Shown: one piece after another, positions 49,010 to 58,655 of the stretch
How positions within the stretch are numbered: the stretch's first letter is position 1
Layout: each line of letters opens with the position of its first letter
DNA from: an uncultured Pseudomonadota bacterium
GTDB lineage: Bacteria > Pseudomonadota > Gammaproteobacteria > Steroidobacterales > Steroidobacteraceae
DNA: 64,000 nt
Direction: 5' to 3'
NCBI GenBank assembly: GCA_903828595.1
Contig: CAIKMS010000021.1
Span: 62,001-126,000, forward strand
Made by a program: the position numbers and the translations under genes
The notes under the pieces: model-generated
What the model was told of the DNA's origin: nothing
The model's input: the letters and a program-made list of their open reading frames with translations, nothing else
Databases searched by the model: none

Positions 49010-50998
49010 TTATTTCCAGAAATACACGTTATCGATGTAGAACGTACCATTCTGATTTCCACCAACGTTGTCGATGAATAACAACTGGTAGATGGAAGTA
49101 GTTCCTTGCAGTCCGCTTCCCGTAAACGACGACAGCGGGATGTCGAGACTCACCCAGGCACCCTTGGTGATCGCCGGGGTCGTCGTTGCATTGAAGTTCA
49201 CCTGACCCTGCACTTGGTTTGTCGGACCATTTACAAGAATGACTCCAAACTGGGTCGTATCAGGCGTCCACACATCAACGTGCATGGTGGTGTAGGACGT
49301 GATGTCGATGGTAGCGAACTGCCAACCCTGGTAGTTCATGCTGGCGTATTCCCACACCTTCTGTGAGCCTGCGCCGATGCTGACCTGTGACACGGATAGG
49401 CTGTCACCGAACGGATTGAAGTTGGTGCCAGTCTGATCTGTGTATACACCGCTGCTGTTGTAAAGAGACAGAACATTCGCGGATGGATGCGAGGGCGTCG
49501 CTGCCAAAGCCGTTGGCGCCGCTGGCGGCGGCGGTGCAGACAGCGCTGGTGCTGACGGCGCCGAGGCACCGATAAAGGTTATCGGCCCCACAAAGAACGT
49601 CTCGTCTGCAGCCGGTGCTGCGCCGCTGTTACCGCACGTAAAGTCCGGGAAGACCGACATTTTGTTGAAGGTATAGGCCGGATTCAGCGCTGCCGTACCT
49701 GGAGCCTGCTTCGACATGTCGAAGGTCAAAGTCTGCCAACCGGTAGTTGGAACCACGACATCAGTTTCCACGGTATGCGTAGGGTCGTTTGCGTCCTCAA
49801 ACTTCAGTTTGAAATCTACGCCCGCTACTGGCGCATACACTACGGCAGTCACTGTCGTGGCCGTTGCTGAGAACGGCACCTGCGGAATGGAGTTGTTATA
49901 GCCGATAGCAATCGTAGCGCCTGCGTAGCATTGCGCACCCACCTGCGGCTTAGTAACGCTTGCCACTAACGGACCCGCTGGCCCACCAGCCGGCACGCCG
50001 GTGCTGGTTGTCGTGCCCGAGCCACCGCCAAATGCAGCAAACGAATACGTCACGCCCGACTCGTTAAAGTTAGCGATGGTATACGTGGCTGCCGGTACTG
50101 GCACATTGATCGTCGACTGTGCAGACACCGCGCCGAGGCTTGCAGTCACGGTCGTGATGCCAGAGTGAGCTGCGGTTACCAGGCCACCTGCGCTTACCGA
50201 GGCCACCGTCGTATCGGATGACAGGTAGCCCACAGTGGTTGTTAGATCCTTCGAGGAGCTATCACTGTAATGACCCGTAACCGTTAGCTGCTGCGTCGCG
50301 CCTACGGCAACCGTTGGGTTAGCCGGAGCTACTTCCATCGACATCAGTACGGGTGGAGGAGGAGCTGAAACCGTCACAGCAGCGTTAGCCGACTTGCCAC
50401 TGACCGTATCCGTGGCAGTGACTATCGCTGAGCCCGCAACGCTGCCTGCTGTGACTAGACCGCCGGCGCTGACGGTCACACCGGCATTAGTGACCACACT
50501 AAATGTCGCATTGGCCGTCAGATCCTGAGTCGAGCTATCACTGTAAGTACCCGTCAGCGTTAGCTGCTGTGTGGCACCGAAGAGCAGGTTGACTGTGGCT
50601 GGGGTAACTGCAACTGACGACAAGGTCGGCACCGGTGCGCTAACGGTGATCGCAACCGTCGCGGTGGCCGAACCATTGGTTGCCGTGATCGTCGCGCTGC
50701 CGGCGGCAACAGCCGTCACAATACCCGCCGAACTCACGGTGGCTACGCCCGAAGCTGAACTGGCGAAGGTCGACGTCGATGTAACGTTTTGCGTGCTGCC
50801 GTCACTGTACGTGCCGGTAACGGTCAGCGTTGAGGTCTCCGGCGGCGTAAGCGACGTGGGCGAGGCCGCTACGGAGATCGATGAGAGCGTGGGAGTAACG
50901 GGGGTGGATGAACCACTACTACCGCCACCGCACGCGGCTAATGCCAAACCCGAACACGCAAGAAGCGCGAACAGACGAAACCGCCGAAGAATATTCAT
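49010..50998 (-). CDS. Lipoprotein with three bacterial Ig-like (BIG2) domains and two C-terminal jelly-roll-like modules
   Basis: A 662-residue surface or outer-membrane lipoprotein with a lipobox LAAC (Cys23) and a Gly/Ser linker. Three BIG2-type Ig repeats follow at about 38-120, 126-210 and 218-300; each has the pattern SVxVxPxxxxLxxGxTQxLTxTGxYSDxSxxxLT. Residues about 306-480 and 505-662 are two unnamed beta-rich modules, joined by a Pro/Ala linker. The second contains the segments VYTDQTGTNFNPF, ITSYTTMHVDVWTPD and IYQLLFIDNVGG, ending YIDNVYFWK, a type often fused to polysaccharide-degrading enzymes. No catalytic domain is present. Binding to a glycan at the surface is inferred. Function unknown. 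Confidence 0.78.
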   Translation of the reverse strand: MNILRRFRLFALLACSGLALAACGGGSSGSSTPVTPTLSSISVAASPTSLTPPETSTLTVTGTYSDGSTQNVTSTSTFASSASGVATVSSAGIVTAVAAGSATITATNGSATATVAITVSAPVPTLSSVAVTPATVNLLFGATQQLTLTGTYSDSSTQDLTANATFSVVTNAGVTVSAGGLVTAGSVAGSAIVTATDTVSGKSANAAVTVSAPPPPVLMSMEVAPANPTVAVGATQQLTVTGHYSDSSSKDLTTTVGYLSSDTTVASVSAGGLVTAAHSGITTVTASLGAVSAQSTINVPVPAATYTIANFNESGVTYSFAAFGGGSGTTTSTGVPAGGPAGPLVASVTKPQVGAQCYAGATIAIGYNNSIPQVPFSATATTVTAVVYAPVAGVDFKLKFEDANDPTHTVETDVVVPTTGWQTLTFDMSKQAPGTAALNPAYTFNKMSVFPDFTCGNSGAAPAADETFFVGPITFIGASAPSAPALSAPPPPAAPTALAATPSHPSANVLSLYNSSGVYTDQTGTNFNPFGDSLSVSQVSIGAGSQKVWEYASMNYQGWQFATIDITSYTTMHVDVWTPDTTQFGVILVNGPTNQVQGQVNFNATTTPAITKGAWVSLDIPLSSFTGSGLQGTTSIYQLLFIDNVGGNQNGTFYIDNVYFWK

Positions 50999-51319
50999 GA
51001 TGTAAAAGACTCCTTAGGAGACACGCCTTAAATGCTCAACCCGTTACGACCGATAGGGCCAAAGAACCCTTCATCTTGCCGATCCAGCAGTCGCTTGCCT
51101 CTAGGCAAGCGGATGATGAATGCGCTTTGAGAAAGCGCTTTCATTTTTGAATCTACCATGAGACTTAAGTTGCCGGCTAATCAATCTGACGGGATTTAAT
51201 TTTTGCGCTGCAGCAAGTGAGCTGGCCGCGCCAGATACTGCAGCGCACCAACATCCGCTTTCACGCGATCGCCAGTCGATATGCACTAGAGGCTCAACGA
51301 AAGTGGCAAGCCTATGGCG
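50999..51319. other. Spacer upstream of the Ig-like lipoprotein
   Basis: A 321-bp gap with no credible gene between ribE and the lipoprotein start. It holds the lipoprotein promoter region and the GAAAGCGCTTTC palindrome at 51131-51142; nothing else stands out. Confidence 0.5.
51131..51142. promoter_or_regulatory. LacI-type operator-like palindrome upstream of the Ig-like lipoprotein
   Basis: GAAAGCGCTTTC is a perfect 12-bp palindrome 133-144 bp upstream of the lipoprotein ATG. It has the central CG and the GAAAGCGCTTTC core of LacI-family operators used for sugar and glucan genes in several gammaproteobacteria. No LacI gene is in the window, so the link is inferred. Confidence 0.45.
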
Positions 51320-51922
51320 TCAGTCGAGTCTGGACTGACTGACCAAGCGGTCTACGTAACGGCTAATCACGTCAATCTCGATATTGACGCGCGAACCTGA
51401 CACCAACGCACCTAAGGTGGTTACTACCCGAGTGTGCGGAATCAGATTGACTCCAAAGCGGTTGCCCTCCACTTCGTTGACGGTCAGGCTGACCCCTTCC
51501 ACGGTGACCGAGCCTTTAGGTGCAATGTAGCGGGCCAATGGCCCTGGCACCTCAAACACCACGCGCCAGGAACGCGCGTCATCGCTGGTAGAAATCACGG
51601 TTGCCACGCCGTCCACATGACCGGTCACGTAATGACCGCCCAGGGCATCACCCACCCTCAGGGCCGGCTCCAGATTAACCGACGAGCCCGGCACCAGATT
51701 CCCCAGCGTGGTTTTAGCCAGCGTTTCATTCGACACATCCGCACTAAAGCTCGATGAGCCCAACGCCGTTACTGTCAAACAAGCACCGGCCACGCTGATG
51801 CTGTCGCCTAAGGTGGCCCGCGATAGATCCAGCTGACCGGTGTCAATCACTAATTCCACATCGCCACCTTTAGGGTTCGTGGCTGCAATACGACCTATGG
51901 CCTGGACAATACCGGTAAACAT
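51320..51922 (-). CDS. ribE: Riboflavin synthase (alpha subunit)
   Basis: Dismutates two lumazines into riboflavin, last step of the pathway. The 200-residue protein has two lumazine-binding repeats: MFTGIVQAIGRI at the N-terminus with GACLTV, then GHVDGVATV and a second VSLTVNEVEGN. It lies nine bases after ribD. The symbol ribE is used in most gammaproteobacteria (ribC in E. coli). Downstream is the 321-bp gap before the lipoprotein gene. Confidence 0.95.
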   Translation of the reverse strand: MFTGIVQAIGRIAATNPKGGDVELVIDTGQLDLSRATLGDSISVAGACLTVTALGSSSFSADVSNETLAKTTLGNLVPGSSVNLEPALRVGDALGGHYVTGHVDGVATVISTSDDARSWRVVFEVPGPLARYIAPKGSVTVEGVSLTVNEVEGNRFGVNLIPHTRVVTTLGALVSGSRVNIEIDVISRYVDRLVSQSRLD

Positions 51923-51931
51923 GCGTCCTTC

Positions 51932-53044
51932 CTAAGCGCGACGGGGCGCTAACGTTAAGCGTAGATCCGTGCCCACCTGACGCGAATCCAATAATTTAAA
52001 ATTCAGGCGCCGCTCTAAGGACTCCAAGCGTGGCAGCGTCGCTAACGGTGAGGCGTCCGGCCCCAGCAACGTTAAGGCTTGGTACAGCACCAACTCATCA
52101 ACTAAATCAGCGTTGAGAAAAGCACCGGCCAACTCAGGCCCGCACTCCACGAGTAACTCGTTCACACCGCGATGGGCGAGCTCACGCAAAACCTCACCCA
52201 ACGAAGGTCGATTAAGCCCCCCTTCACGCTCAACGGTGATCACTTCTACTCCCAGATGGCGGATTGGCTCCAGCCAGGTCTGCGTGGGATCTGTCGTGAA
52301 CAAAAGGCTGCTGCCCGCCTCGCTAAAAAGACGTGCATCGGGCCGCAGCGGCTGGGTGCCGGCAATCACCACCCGCAACGGAATTCGGCCTGCCATCGGC
52401 AGACCGGAGTCACGCACGGTCAGTCGCGGATCATCAGTACGCACCGTACCGCCACCGGCCAAAATCGCGGAACTTCGCGCCCGCAAGCGCTGCACATCGT
52501 TACGCGCCGCCTCACTGGTTATCCAGCGACTCTCGCCGTTGTGCAGGGCCGTACGCCCATCAAGGCTGGCAGCCAGCTTCAAACGCACGAACGGAATGCC
52601 ACGAATCAGCCGCGAGAAAAAACCCGGGTTTAACTCGTCACACTGCGCCTTCAGGCATCCACCGAGCACCTCAATTCCAGCTGCACTCAAAGCAGCGGCA
52701 CCGGCACCATTGACGCGCGGATCGGGATCTGCACTGCCAAAGATCACGCGCGCAACGCCGGCTTCAATCAGGGCATGGGTGCAAGGTGAGGTGCGCCCAA
52801 AATGCGCGCACGGCTCTAAAGTGACGTAGGCCGTTGCACCTTTAGCGCGCTCGCCGGCCGCGCGCAGGGCGCGCGGCTCCGCATGCAAATCACCGGCCCG
52901 CTCGTGCCAACCTTCACCGACAACCTCACCACGACGCACCAGCACACAGCCTACGCGTGGGTTCGGATCGGTCGAATACAAGCCGCGCGCAGCCAACTGC
53001 ACGGCGCGGCTCATGAAGGCATGGTCGGCCGCACTAAAACTCAT
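51932..53044 (-). CDS. ribD: Bifunctional riboflavin deaminase/reductase RibD
   Basis: Deaminates the pyrimidine-ring intermediate and reduces the ribose ring in riboflavin synthesis. The 370-residue protein has the cytidine-deaminase zinc site (HAEPRAL, then [14 protein letters not shown]) in the N-terminal domain and a dihydrofolate-reductase-like C-terminal domain ([30 protein letters not shown]). Its start overlaps the nrdR stop by four bases (ATGA). It is followed by ribE after nine bases. Confidence 0.96.
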   Translation of the reverse strand: MSFSAADHAFMSRAVQLAARGLYSTDPNPRVGCVLVRRGEVVGEGWHERAGDLHAEPRALRAAGERAKGATAYVTLEPCAHFGRTSPCTHALIEAGVARVIFGSADPDPRVNGAGAAALSAAGIEVLGGCLKAQCDELNPGFFSRLIRGIPFVRLKLAASLDGRTALHNGESRWITSEAARNDVQRLRARSSAILAGGGTVRTDDPRLTVRDSGLPMAGRIPLRVVIAGTQPLRPDARLFSEAGSSLLFTTDPTQTWLEPIRHLGVEVITVEREGGLNRPSLGEVLRELAHRGVNELLVECGPELAGAFLNADLVDELVLYQALTLLGPDASPLATLPRLESLERRLNFKLLDSRQVGTDLRLTLAPRRA

Positions 53045-53592
53045 TTTTTCCCTAACTTGGTGAGCCGAGTCGGTGGCAGGGTTCCCTCGGCGAGGAAAGA
53101 CAACTGACCTTCCTTACGCTCAGGACCACGGTCACTACCGCGATCGCTGCGCAGTCTATCGATCTCGGCATGAAACGCATCAATATCTTGAAAACTACGG
53201 TACACCGAGGCAAAGCGCACGTAGGCTACTTCATCTAAATGTCGTAGCTCTTCCATCACCATTTCACCCACCAGACGCGAGGGCACTTCCCGCTCGCCTA
53301 AGCCACGCAGCTGATGACAGATACGATTAACCGCCGCATCAATTCCATCGGTGCTAACCGGGCGCTTTTCCAGCGCCTTACGCATACCCGAGTGCAACTT
53401 CGCGGCATCAAAGGGTTCGCGGGTCTGGTCGCTTTTGACCACTTGAGGCATTAAAAGCTCGGCCGCCTCAAAGGTCGTGAATCGCTCCTCGCACTCCAAA
53501 CACTCGCGGCGCCGGCGAATCTGTCGACCCTCGCCGGCAAGGCGAGAGTCGATCACTTTCGTTTCGGTATGACCGCAAAAAGGGCAATACAC
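53041..53592 (-). CDS. nrdR: Transcriptional repressor NrdR
   Basis: An ATP/dATP-sensing repressor of ribonucleotide reductase genes. The 183-residue protein has an N-terminal zinc ribbon (CPFCG, then CLECEERF), followed by an ATP-cone ([37 protein letters not shown]). It starts with GTG at 53592. It lies 13 bases after glyA and overlaps ribD; the order glyA-nrdR-ribD-ribE is typical. The last 30 residues are a charged tail. Confidence 0.95.
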   Translation of the reverse strand: MYCPFCGHTETKVIDSRLAGEGRQIRRRRECLECEERFTTFEAAELLMPQVVKSDQTREPFDAAKLHSGMRKALEKRPVSTDGIDAAVNRICHQLRGLGEREVPSRLVGEMVMEELRHLDEVAYVRFASVYRSFQDIDAFHAEIDRLRSDRGSDRGPERKEGQLSFLAEGTLPPTRLTKLGKK

Positions 53593-53605
53593 GAAAAGCT
53601 GTCGA

Positions 53606-54910
53606 TTAGGCCCGGTAAACCGGGAACCGACGGCACAGTGCGGTAACTTCCGAGCGTACGCGCTCTAAGACCGCCGGGTCGGCCTCCACACCACCCTTAC
53701 CGTCGGGTGAGCCTAAGTGAGCACGCGACGACAGGTTATCCAGCACGTCGGCAATCAACCCAGCCAGGATTTCTACTTCCGGTGCCTTAAAGCCACGCGT
53801 GGTGATCGCCGGTGAACCCAAGCGCAGGCCGCTGGTGATCATCGGTGGACGCGGATCGTTGGGCACGGAGTTTTTGTTTACCGTGATGTGTGCCTGACCT
53901 AAAGCGGCATCGGCATCCTTGCCGGTCACGTTCTTGGAGACGAGACTTAACAAGAACATATGGTTATCCGTGCCCCCGGACACCACGTCATAACCGCGCT
54001 TCATCAACGCCGCCGCCATCGTGCGCGCGTTAGCAACGGTCTGCTGCTGGTACAGCGCAAACTCTGGCTGCAGCGCTTCTAGGAAAGCCACGGCCTTTGC
54101 GGCAATCACGTGCATCAACGGGCCACCCTGCATGCCAGGGAATACCGCCCACTGGAACTTCTTGGTGAACTCTTCGGGCTCATTCGACAGGATGATGCCG
54201 CCGCGCGGACCGCGCAGGGTCTTGTGCGTGGTTGAGGTGACCACGTGCGCGTGCGGGAAGGGACTGGGGTACACACCACAAGCCACCAAACCGGATACGT
54301 GCGCCATATCCACCATGAATACCGCACCAATCTCATCGGCAACACGGCGGAAACGCGCAAAATCCAGCACGCGCGAATACGCGCTAAAGCCGGCAATGAT
54401 GAGTTTCGGCTTGTGCTGGCGAGCCAACGCTTCCATCTGCTCGTAATCAATCTCACCGGTCTCTGGGATGATGCCGTACTGCACGCTGTTATAAACGCGC
54501 CCAGAGAAGTTGATTTTTGCGCCGTGGGTGAGATGACCGCCATGATCCAGGCTCATGCCCAACAGCAGATCGCCGGGCTGTAATAACGCCAGAAACACCG
54601 CAGCATTCGCCTGGGCACCCGAGTGCGGTTGCACGTTCGCGTAAGACACGCCGTAGAGCTTCTTCAGACGATCAATGGCCAGTTGCTCGGCAACGTCCAC
54701 GTTCTCGCAGCCACCGTAGTAGCGCTTACCAGGATAGCCTTCGGCGTACTTATTCGTCAGCACCGAACCCTGAGCCTCCAGCACGCGGGGGCTGGCATAG
54801 TTTTCGGAGGCGATCAGTTCGATGTGGTCTTCCTGACGCGTGCGTTCATGCTCCATCGAGGCCGATAACTCAGGATCAAAACCAGCAATCGTCATTTTCT
54901 GATCAAACAT
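53606..54910 (-). CDS. glyA: Serine hydroxymethyltransferase
   Basis: Interconverts serine and glycine with one-carbon transfer to tetrahydrofolate. The 434-residue PLP enzyme carries the Lys-containing [15 protein letters not shown] motif and the early [15 protein letters not shown] segment. Its promoter side (54911-55019) has TACAAT, a possible -10 box on the minus strand, but no riboswitch features were seen. It heads the glyA-nrdR-ribD-ribE unit. Confidence 0.97.
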   Translation of the reverse strand: MFDQKMTIAGFDPELSASMEHERTRQEDHIELIASENYASPRVLEAQGSVLTNKYAEGYPGKRYYGGCENVDVAEQLAIDRLKKLYGVSYANVQPHSGAQANAAVFLALLQPGDLLLGMSLDHGGHLTHGAKINFSGRVYNSVQYGIIPETGEIDYEQMEALARQHKPKLIIAGFSAYSRVLDFARFRRVADEIGAVFMVDMAHVSGLVACGVYPSPFPHAHVVTSTTHKTLRGPRGGIILSNEPEEFTKKFQWAVFPGMQGGPLMHVIAAKAVAFLEALQPEFALYQQQTVANARTMAAALMKRGYDVVSGGTDNHMFLLSLVSKNVTGKDADAALGQAHITVNKNSVPNDPRPPMITSGLRLGSPAITTRGFKAPEVEILAGLIADVLDNLSSRAHLGSPDGKGGVEADPAVLERVRSEVTALCRRFPVYRA

Positions 54911-55019
54911 TCGGGCGACTCCGCAAAAACGTGAAGATGAAAGTAGAGATGCAATTGTAGCGGATGAGACGACCGCTGAGTGCTAAAGCGAACAGCTTCC
55001 ACCGACGAAAGCTGAAGGT

Positions 55020-55976
55020 TTATCTCACCTCGATGAAAGCCTGCAGCACACGTACCCAGGCCCGAGCAATATTGTGGCGGTTGTAGCCACCGCCACCTAA
55101 AGCCAGCAGTCGTCCAGCACAGCACTCGCGCGATAAGTGCCGCAACCGAGTGGCCGCATGAGCGTGTGCCGCCTCGGTCAAGGACAAATGGGTAATAGGA
55201 TCGCCCTTGAGGGAGTCCGCGCCGCACTGCAACAAAATGAATTCCGGCTGGCCTGCACGCAAATACGCTTCCACTCGTTCCCACTGTGCGTAAAACTGCG
55301 CATCGTCTGCGCCAGGCGGTAAGGGAATGTTGAGTTTCGTGCCTGCTGCCAGACCCCGACCCGTCTCCTCGGCGGCGCCCGTGCCGGGATAGAGAAATCG
55401 ACCGTCCTCGTGCAGGTCAGCAAACAGCAGGTTCGGATCGTCTTCGAAGGCGTAAAACACCCCGTCACCGTGATGAGCATCGATATCCACATACGCAATG
55501 CGGGTTAAACCAAAGCGCCGGCGTAGTTGCTCGATCACCACCCCACAGTCGTTGAAGACGCAGAACCCGGCCGCCGCATCGCGTCTGGCGTGGTGCAGAC
55601 CCGCGATCGGCACAAAAGCAGCCTGCACTTCGCCGGCCATCAAAGCCTCGGTGGCCACCAAACTGGCACCGACGACCGCCGCCGCCGCCTCATAAACTCC
55701 GCGAAAGGCCGGGGTATCGCCGGCATCTAAGTACCCCTCACCGCGCGCACTCAAAACCTGTACCCGAGCCAGATAGTCTTTGGTATGAAAAGAGGCTAGC
55801 TCCTCGTAAGTGGCCTCACGGGGCGCCAACCAGGCTAGCTGATCGCGCAAACCCTCGCGCTCCACCTCACGAATGAAGACTTCGTGCCGATCGTAGCCAA
55901 AGGGATGACCGTTACCAAAACCGTAACGGGCGATCCGCTCGCCGGCTACCAGGGCGGTATTTCGCGTCACTGTCAT
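55020..55976 (-). CDS. Histone deacetylase-family (AcuC/AphA-like) hydrolase
   Basis: A zinc-dependent deacetylase-fold enzyme of 318 residues. I use ATG 55974-55976, giving MTVTRNTALVAGE; the longer frame adds 29 residues without similarity. Catalytic motifs: HHARRDAAAGFCVFND, then VDIDAHHGDGVFYAF (two His and zinc Asp) and LYPGTG. In bacteria such proteins remove acyl groups from acetoin-related enzymes, polyamines or acetylated proteins. The substrate is not shown by its neighbours. Confidence 0.88.
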   Translation of the reverse strand: MTVTRNTALVAGERIARYGFGNGHPFGYDRHEVFIREVEREGLRDQLAWLAPREATYEELASFHTKDYLARVQVLSARGEGYLDAGDTPAFRGVYEAAAAVVGASLVATEALMAGEVQAAFVPIAGLHHARRDAAAGFCVFNDCGVVIEQLRRRFGLTRIAYVDIDAHHGDGVFYAFEDDPNLLFADLHEDGRFLYPGTGAAEETGRGLAAGTKLNIPLPPGADDAQFYAQWERVEAYLRAGQPEFILLQCGADSLKGDPITHLSLTEAAHAHAATRLRHLSRECCAGRLLALGGGGYNRHNIARAWVRVLQAFIEVR

Positions 55977-56114
55977 GACTTTAAGCCTAACAGCTATCCG
56001 TGCCAGCCCGCATGACGGGTGTGAAGAACCGGATTTTTGCGGATTGCCGTTGGCTCCGGCCACCTTTACAGCCGATAATCCCGATTCCTACGTACCGATG
56101 CTTTCTAGGATCCC

Positions 56115-57782
56115 ATGGCGCAATTTATTTACACGATGAACCGGGTCTCTAAGGTTATTCCGCCCAAGCGGACCATCCTGCGGGATATTTCCCTGTCCTT
56201 TTTTCCAGGCGCCAAGATTGGCGTCTTAGGTTTGAACGGTTCGGGTAAAAGCACGCTGCTGAAAATCATGGCAGGGCTTGATAAGGAAATTGACGGTGAG
56301 GCGCGCCCGCAACCCGGCATCAAGATCGGGTTCTTGGAGCAAGAGCCCGAACTCAACCCCGAGCAGACGGTGCGCGAGATTGTTGAAGAAGGCGTTAAGC
56401 CCATCAAAGATGCGCTGACTCAGCTTGAAGCGGTCTATGCCGCCTACTCGGCCGAAGACGCGGATTTCGACAAGCTGGCGGCTCAACAGGCGGATCTGGA
56501 GGCCTTTCTGGCCACCGTCGATGGCCACAACCTAGAGCGCACCTTGGACGTGGCGGCCGATGCTCTGCGACTTCCTGAGTGGTCTACGCAGGTCAAGCAC
56601 CTCTCCGGTGGTGAGAAGCGCCGGGTCGCGCTGTGTCGACTGCTGCTGTCCAAGCCCGACATGCTGCTGCTAGACGAACCGACCAACCATCTGGATGCGG
56701 AGTCCGTGGCCTGGCTGGAGCGATTCTTGGAGGAGTACCAAAGTACGGTGATCGCCGTTACTCACGATCGCTACTTCCTCGATAACGTCGCCGGCTGGAT
56801 TTTAGAGTTAGACCGCGGCCACGGTATTCCCTGGCAGGGTAACTATTCCTCGTGGTTGGATCAGAAAGAAAAACGCCTGGCCACCGAAGAAAAGCAACAA
56901 GAGGGCCTGCGCAAGATGCTGGCTCAGGAACTGGAGTGGGTACGACAAAACCCCAAAGCCCGTCAGGCCAAATCCAAAGCCCGACTGCAGCGCTTTGAAG
57001 AACTGCAAAACACGGAATTTCAGAAGCGTAACGAAACCAACGAAATCTACATTCCACCCGGTGAGCGTTTAGGCGAACTGGTGATTGAAGCCAAAGGCTT
57101 ACGCAAAGCCTTTGGCGAAAAGCTGTTGCTGGATAACTTCTCGTTCTCGCTGCCCCAGGGTGGCATTGTTGGCATTATCGGCCCCAACGGCGCAGGTAAA
57201 ACCACGCTGTTTAAAATGCTCACCGGCCAGGAAAAGCCCGACGAAGGCGAGATCCGTATTGGCCCTAGCGTGCAACTGGCCTACGTTGATCAGTCACGTC
57301 AAAGTCTGGATGACAACAAGTCAGTGTGGGCGGAAATCTCCAACGGCTTGGATATCATTAAAGTCGGCAATTACGAGACCTCCTCACGCGCCTACTGCGG
57401 TCGGTTTAATTTCTCAGGCACCAATCAAAGCCAGCGCATTGGTGATCTGTCCGGCGGTGAACGCAATCGCGTGCATTTAGCGAAGGTTCTCAAGGAAGGC
57501 GGTAACGTGCTGTTACTCGACGAACCGACCAACGATCTGGATGTTGAAACCCTGCGGGCTTTGGAAGAAGCGCTGCTCGCCTTCCCGGGTTGCGCCGTGG
57601 TGATCTCCCATGACCGTTGGTTTTTGGATCGTGTCGCCACGCATATTCTGGCCTTCGAGGGTAATTCCGAGGCCGTCTGGTTTGAGGGGAATTATCAGGA
57701 ATATGTTGAAGACCTGCGTAAACGCAAGGGCGAGCATGCGGATCAACCCAGCCGCATTCGCTACAAGCGCTTAGGCGGCTGA
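56115..57782 (+). CDS. ettA: Energy-dependent translational throttle protein EttA (ABC-F)
   Basis: A ribosome-binding ABC-F ATPase of 555 residues. Two ATP cassettes have the Walker A motifs GLNGSGKST and GPNGAGKTT, signature motifs LSGGEKRRVAL and LSGGERNRVHL, and Walker B segments ending DEPTNHLD and DEPTNDLD. The arm and the interdomain linker (YSSWLDQKEKRL) match EttA, whose length is 555 in E. coli. It gates the first peptide bonds according to ATP level. It stands alone on the plus strand, divergent from the HDAC-family gene. Confidence 0.96.
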   Translation: MAQFIYTMNRVSKVIPPKRTILRDISLSFFPGAKIGVLGLNGSGKSTLLKIMAGLDKEIDGEARPQPGIKIGFLEQEPELNPEQTVREIVEEGVKPIKDALTQLEAVYAAYSAEDADFDKLAAQQADLEAFLATVDGHNLERTLDVAADALRLPEWSTQVKHLSGGEKRRVALCRLLLSKPDMLLLDEPTNHLDAESVAWLERFLEEYQSTVIAVTHDRYFLDNVAGWILELDRGHGIPWQGNYSSWLDQKEKRLATEEKQQEGLRKMLAQELEWVRQNPKARQAKSKARLQRFEELQNTEFQKRNETNEIYIPPGERLGELVIEAKGLRKAFGEKLLLDNFSFSLPQGGIVGIIGPNGAGKTTLFKMLTGQEKPDEGEIRIGPSVQLAYVDQSRQSLDDNKSVWAEISNGLDIIKVGNYETSSRAYCGRFNFSGTNQSQRIGDLSGGERNRVHLAKVLKEGGNVLLLDEPTNDLDVETLRALEEALLAFPGCAVVISHDRWFLDRVATHILAFEGNSEAVWFEGNYQEYVEDLRKRKGEHADQPSRIRYKRLGG

Positions 57783-57919
57783 CGCCGTACGCCTCGTTAG
57801 TGCCTTATGTTGACTCTGCGCGGCAATCAGCCGCGCAGACGATACACTTGGGATAACGCGTCGGACTGCCGACGTGACTCAAGGCTCTCATCTGAAGAGT
57901 CAGGATCAGGGGAATCCGA

Positions 57920-58633
57920 ATGACGCTGTGCATCGATTCGGGCGGCAACTTTCATCACGATCAGGGCGCGAAATTTGCGCTGACCTGCCCGCATTGCCAG
58001 GTCCTAGCCCACATGAGTCCGGTCTCTCTACCGGGTTATGCGTCACTGCAAACCTATAAACCCAGCCACGTGGGTCTGGTTTTTCGATGCGACTCGTGTA
58101 ACGCGCCGGTATTTTTAAAATTCCCGGTCAAGCTGTACTCCAACAACCGCGTTGATCTGGGAGCTGATTACACTGAGCTGGAACGTTCGCCCGAGGATTT
58201 TCCGTACTTTTCGCACCTGTCAGAAGAACCTGAACTGCTGTTACGTGAGGCGCTCATCTGCTTTAGTGCGGGTGCCTTCAATGCGTTTGCCTCCATGTGT
58301 CGTCGCACCTTTCAGGCGGTATTCTCAGACTTAGGTGATAACGGCAAGCTGCAACTGTTCGACGAGTTAAATACCATCCGCGAATTCACCGAGCTGGATA
58401 CCGACACCTTCAACGTGGTGCGCAAGATTCTATTTGGCAACGACAATGAACCGCGTCCTAACATGCCGTCGGTAACCCAGTATCAAGCCGGCGTGTTACT
58501 CGAAGTGATACGCGATCTGCTTTATGAGGCCTACGTGCGTCGTGGGCAATTACAGCAAGCCCTCATGGTACGGCGACACTCGGCAGAAGATGCCTTAACC
58601 GCAACGATCACTCAAATCAACAAAGCTTCCTGA
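57920..58633 (+). CDS. DUF4145 domain protein with N-terminal zinc ribbon
   Basis: A 237-residue soluble protein of unknown function. Two CxxC pairs near the N-terminus (CPHC about residue 24, CDSC about residue 56) form a probable zinc ribbon. The helical region that follows (RSPEDFPYFSHLSEE, then CFSAGAFNAFASMCRRTFQAVF and IRDLLYEAYV) fits DUF4145. This domain occurs alone and also fused to nuclease or restriction enzymes; here it is alone between ettA and purL. It is convergent with purL, 22 bp apart. Confidence 0.72.
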   Translation: MTLCIDSGGNFHHDQGAKFALTCPHCQVLAHMSPVSLPGYASLQTYKPSHVGLVFRCDSCNAPVFLKFPVKLYSNNRVDLGADYTELERSPEDFPYFSHLSEEPELLLREALICFSAGAFNAFASMCRRTFQAVFSDLGDNGKLQLFDELNTIREFTELDTDTFNVVRKILFGNDNEPRPNMPSVTQYQAGVLLEVIRDLLYEAYVRRGQLQQALMVRRHSAEDALTATITQINKAS

Positions 58634-58655
58634 AAACTCAGGCCGCTCGTCTCAA

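Noticed and set aside
50000-50900. Repeats that might be a CRISPR array or tandem DNA repeat
   Set aside because: They are diverged protein-level BIG2 repeats of about 85 residues, not short identical DNA repeats with spacers.
54911-55019. Possible glycine riboswitch upstream of glyA
   Set aside because: The conserved glycine riboswitch segments are not visible in the 109-bp spacer.
55977-56063. An extended start of the HDAC-family gene
   Set aside because: The extra 29 residues are basic and unlike the family; ATG 55974-55976 fits better.
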